NCBI GenBank assembly: GCA_016938425.1
Contig: JAFGUR010000195.1
Location: 1-6,993 of the forward strand
DNA: 6,993 bases
From: Fusobacteriaceae bacterium
Lineage (GTDB): Bacteria; Fusobacteriota; Fusobacteriia; Fusobacteriales; Fusobacteriaceae
Reading direction: 5' to 3'
Shown in pieces: positions 6,635 through 6,993 of the stretch. The position numbers and the translations under genes were made by a program. Within the stretch, counting starts at the first letter, position 1, and each line of letters opens with the position of its first letter. The notes beneath the pieces were generated by a model. It searched no databases and had not been told where the DNA came from. It saw only the letters and a list, made by a program, of their open reading frames with translations.

Positions 6635-6993
6635 ATGGAGAATATTTTAAATGAGATTTTGGAAGAAAATAAATTAGATAGACACCAAGTAGAGAAAAAG
6701 GATTTATATTTTATTGATGAAAGTATGAAAGACTATTTTCAAGAGTCTTTGTTAGAAATAAAAGAATTGAATAAGTATATTTATATATTTAGAAATACTA
6801 GCAAAAGAGATTTAAATACAATGGTTTTTGAATTTTTTAGGGCAACAACAAATTTGCTAAAAGAAGTTAATTCAAAAAATGTAAAAACTTATCTTGTAGA
6901 AGATAAAGAAATACTTGAGTTTAGTTCATTGTTTAATAAATTACCAATTTCTTTACAAAAATATTCACCAGATTTTGATTATATTTTATCTGA
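6635..6993 (+). CDS. Unrecognised protein, N-terminal 119 residues (3' end outside window)
   Basis: An open frame beginning at ATG 6635 with AGGAG (6625-6629) 5 bases upstream and no stop before the window edge. It starts 12 bases after the glmS stop, with no terminator or promoter between, so it is very likely on the glmS transcript and subject to ribozyme control. The visible protein begins MENILNEILEENKLDRHQVE and is rich in Glu, Lys, Asn and Leu. There is no signal peptide or transmembrane segment, and it looks cytoplasmic and largely helical. A more hydrophobic stretch (YIYIFRN, then a segment with MVFEFFRATTNLL) might form a domain core. I do not recognise a family or a catalytic motif and assign no function. 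Base composition matches the neighbours, so there is no sign of recent transfer. Confidence 0.85.
   Translation, partial: MENILNEILEENKLDRHQVEKKDLYFIDESMKDYFQESLLEIKELNKYIYIFRNTSKRDLNTMVFEFFRATTNLLKEVNSKNVKTYLVEDKEILEFSSLFNKLPISLQKYSPDFDYILS

Overview
The window reads as a very AT-rich bacterial chromosome segment. Codon choice is strongly A/T-biased, the Shine-Dalgarno sites are strong (AAGGAG or GGAGG), and a glmS ribozyme sits upstream of glmS. A member of the Fusobacteriota (for example Fusobacterium) fits best by composition, gene family and ribozyme. A low-GC Clostridia-type Firmicute cannot be excluded from sequence alone.

Layout, left to right. (1) Bases 1-503, + strand: the 3' end of a PucR/CdaR-type transcriptional regulator whose start lies outside the window. 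(2) Bases 511-537: a hairpin that can terminate transcription from both sides; it separates this gene from the convergent operon and contains part of the last stop codon of that operon. (3) Bases 4451-536, - strand: a two-gene operon. The first gene is a fused mannitol-type PTS permease (IIC-IIB-IIA). The second is a PRD-containing, MtlR-type activator overlapping it by 11 bases. (4) Bases 4452-4801: a 350-base divergent regulatory region. It holds a promoter for the PTS operon on the - strand, a promoter for glmS on the + strand with an extended -10, a weak candidate operator, a small hairpin at the predicted 5' end of the glmS transcript, and a complete glmS self-cleaving ribozyme. (5) Bases 4802-6622, + strand: glmS. 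(6) From 6635, + strand: the start of an unrecognised gene 12 bases after glmS, cut by the window edge.

How the parts work together. The permease would import and phosphorylate a hexitol, most likely mannitol, using phosphate from HPr. The regulator carries PTS-phosphorylatable sites (two PRD2 histidines, a IIB-like cysteine and a IIA-like histidine), so its activity should report permease traffic and energy state, and it should switch on its own operon. No mannitol-1-phosphate dehydrogenase gene is in the window, so the catabolic step is encoded elsewhere or the substrate is a related polyol. Independently, glmS makes glucosamine-6-phosphate for cell-wall and envelope amino sugars. Its mRNA is cleaved by the ribozyme when that product accumulates, and the unknown downstream gene should share this control because no promoter or terminator separates it from glmS.

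Most of the window is recognisable biology. The least explained parts are the unknown gene behind glmS, the loss of both canonical PRD1 histidines in the regulator, and the divergent control region. I saw no mobile element, CRISPR array, tRNA or rRNA.
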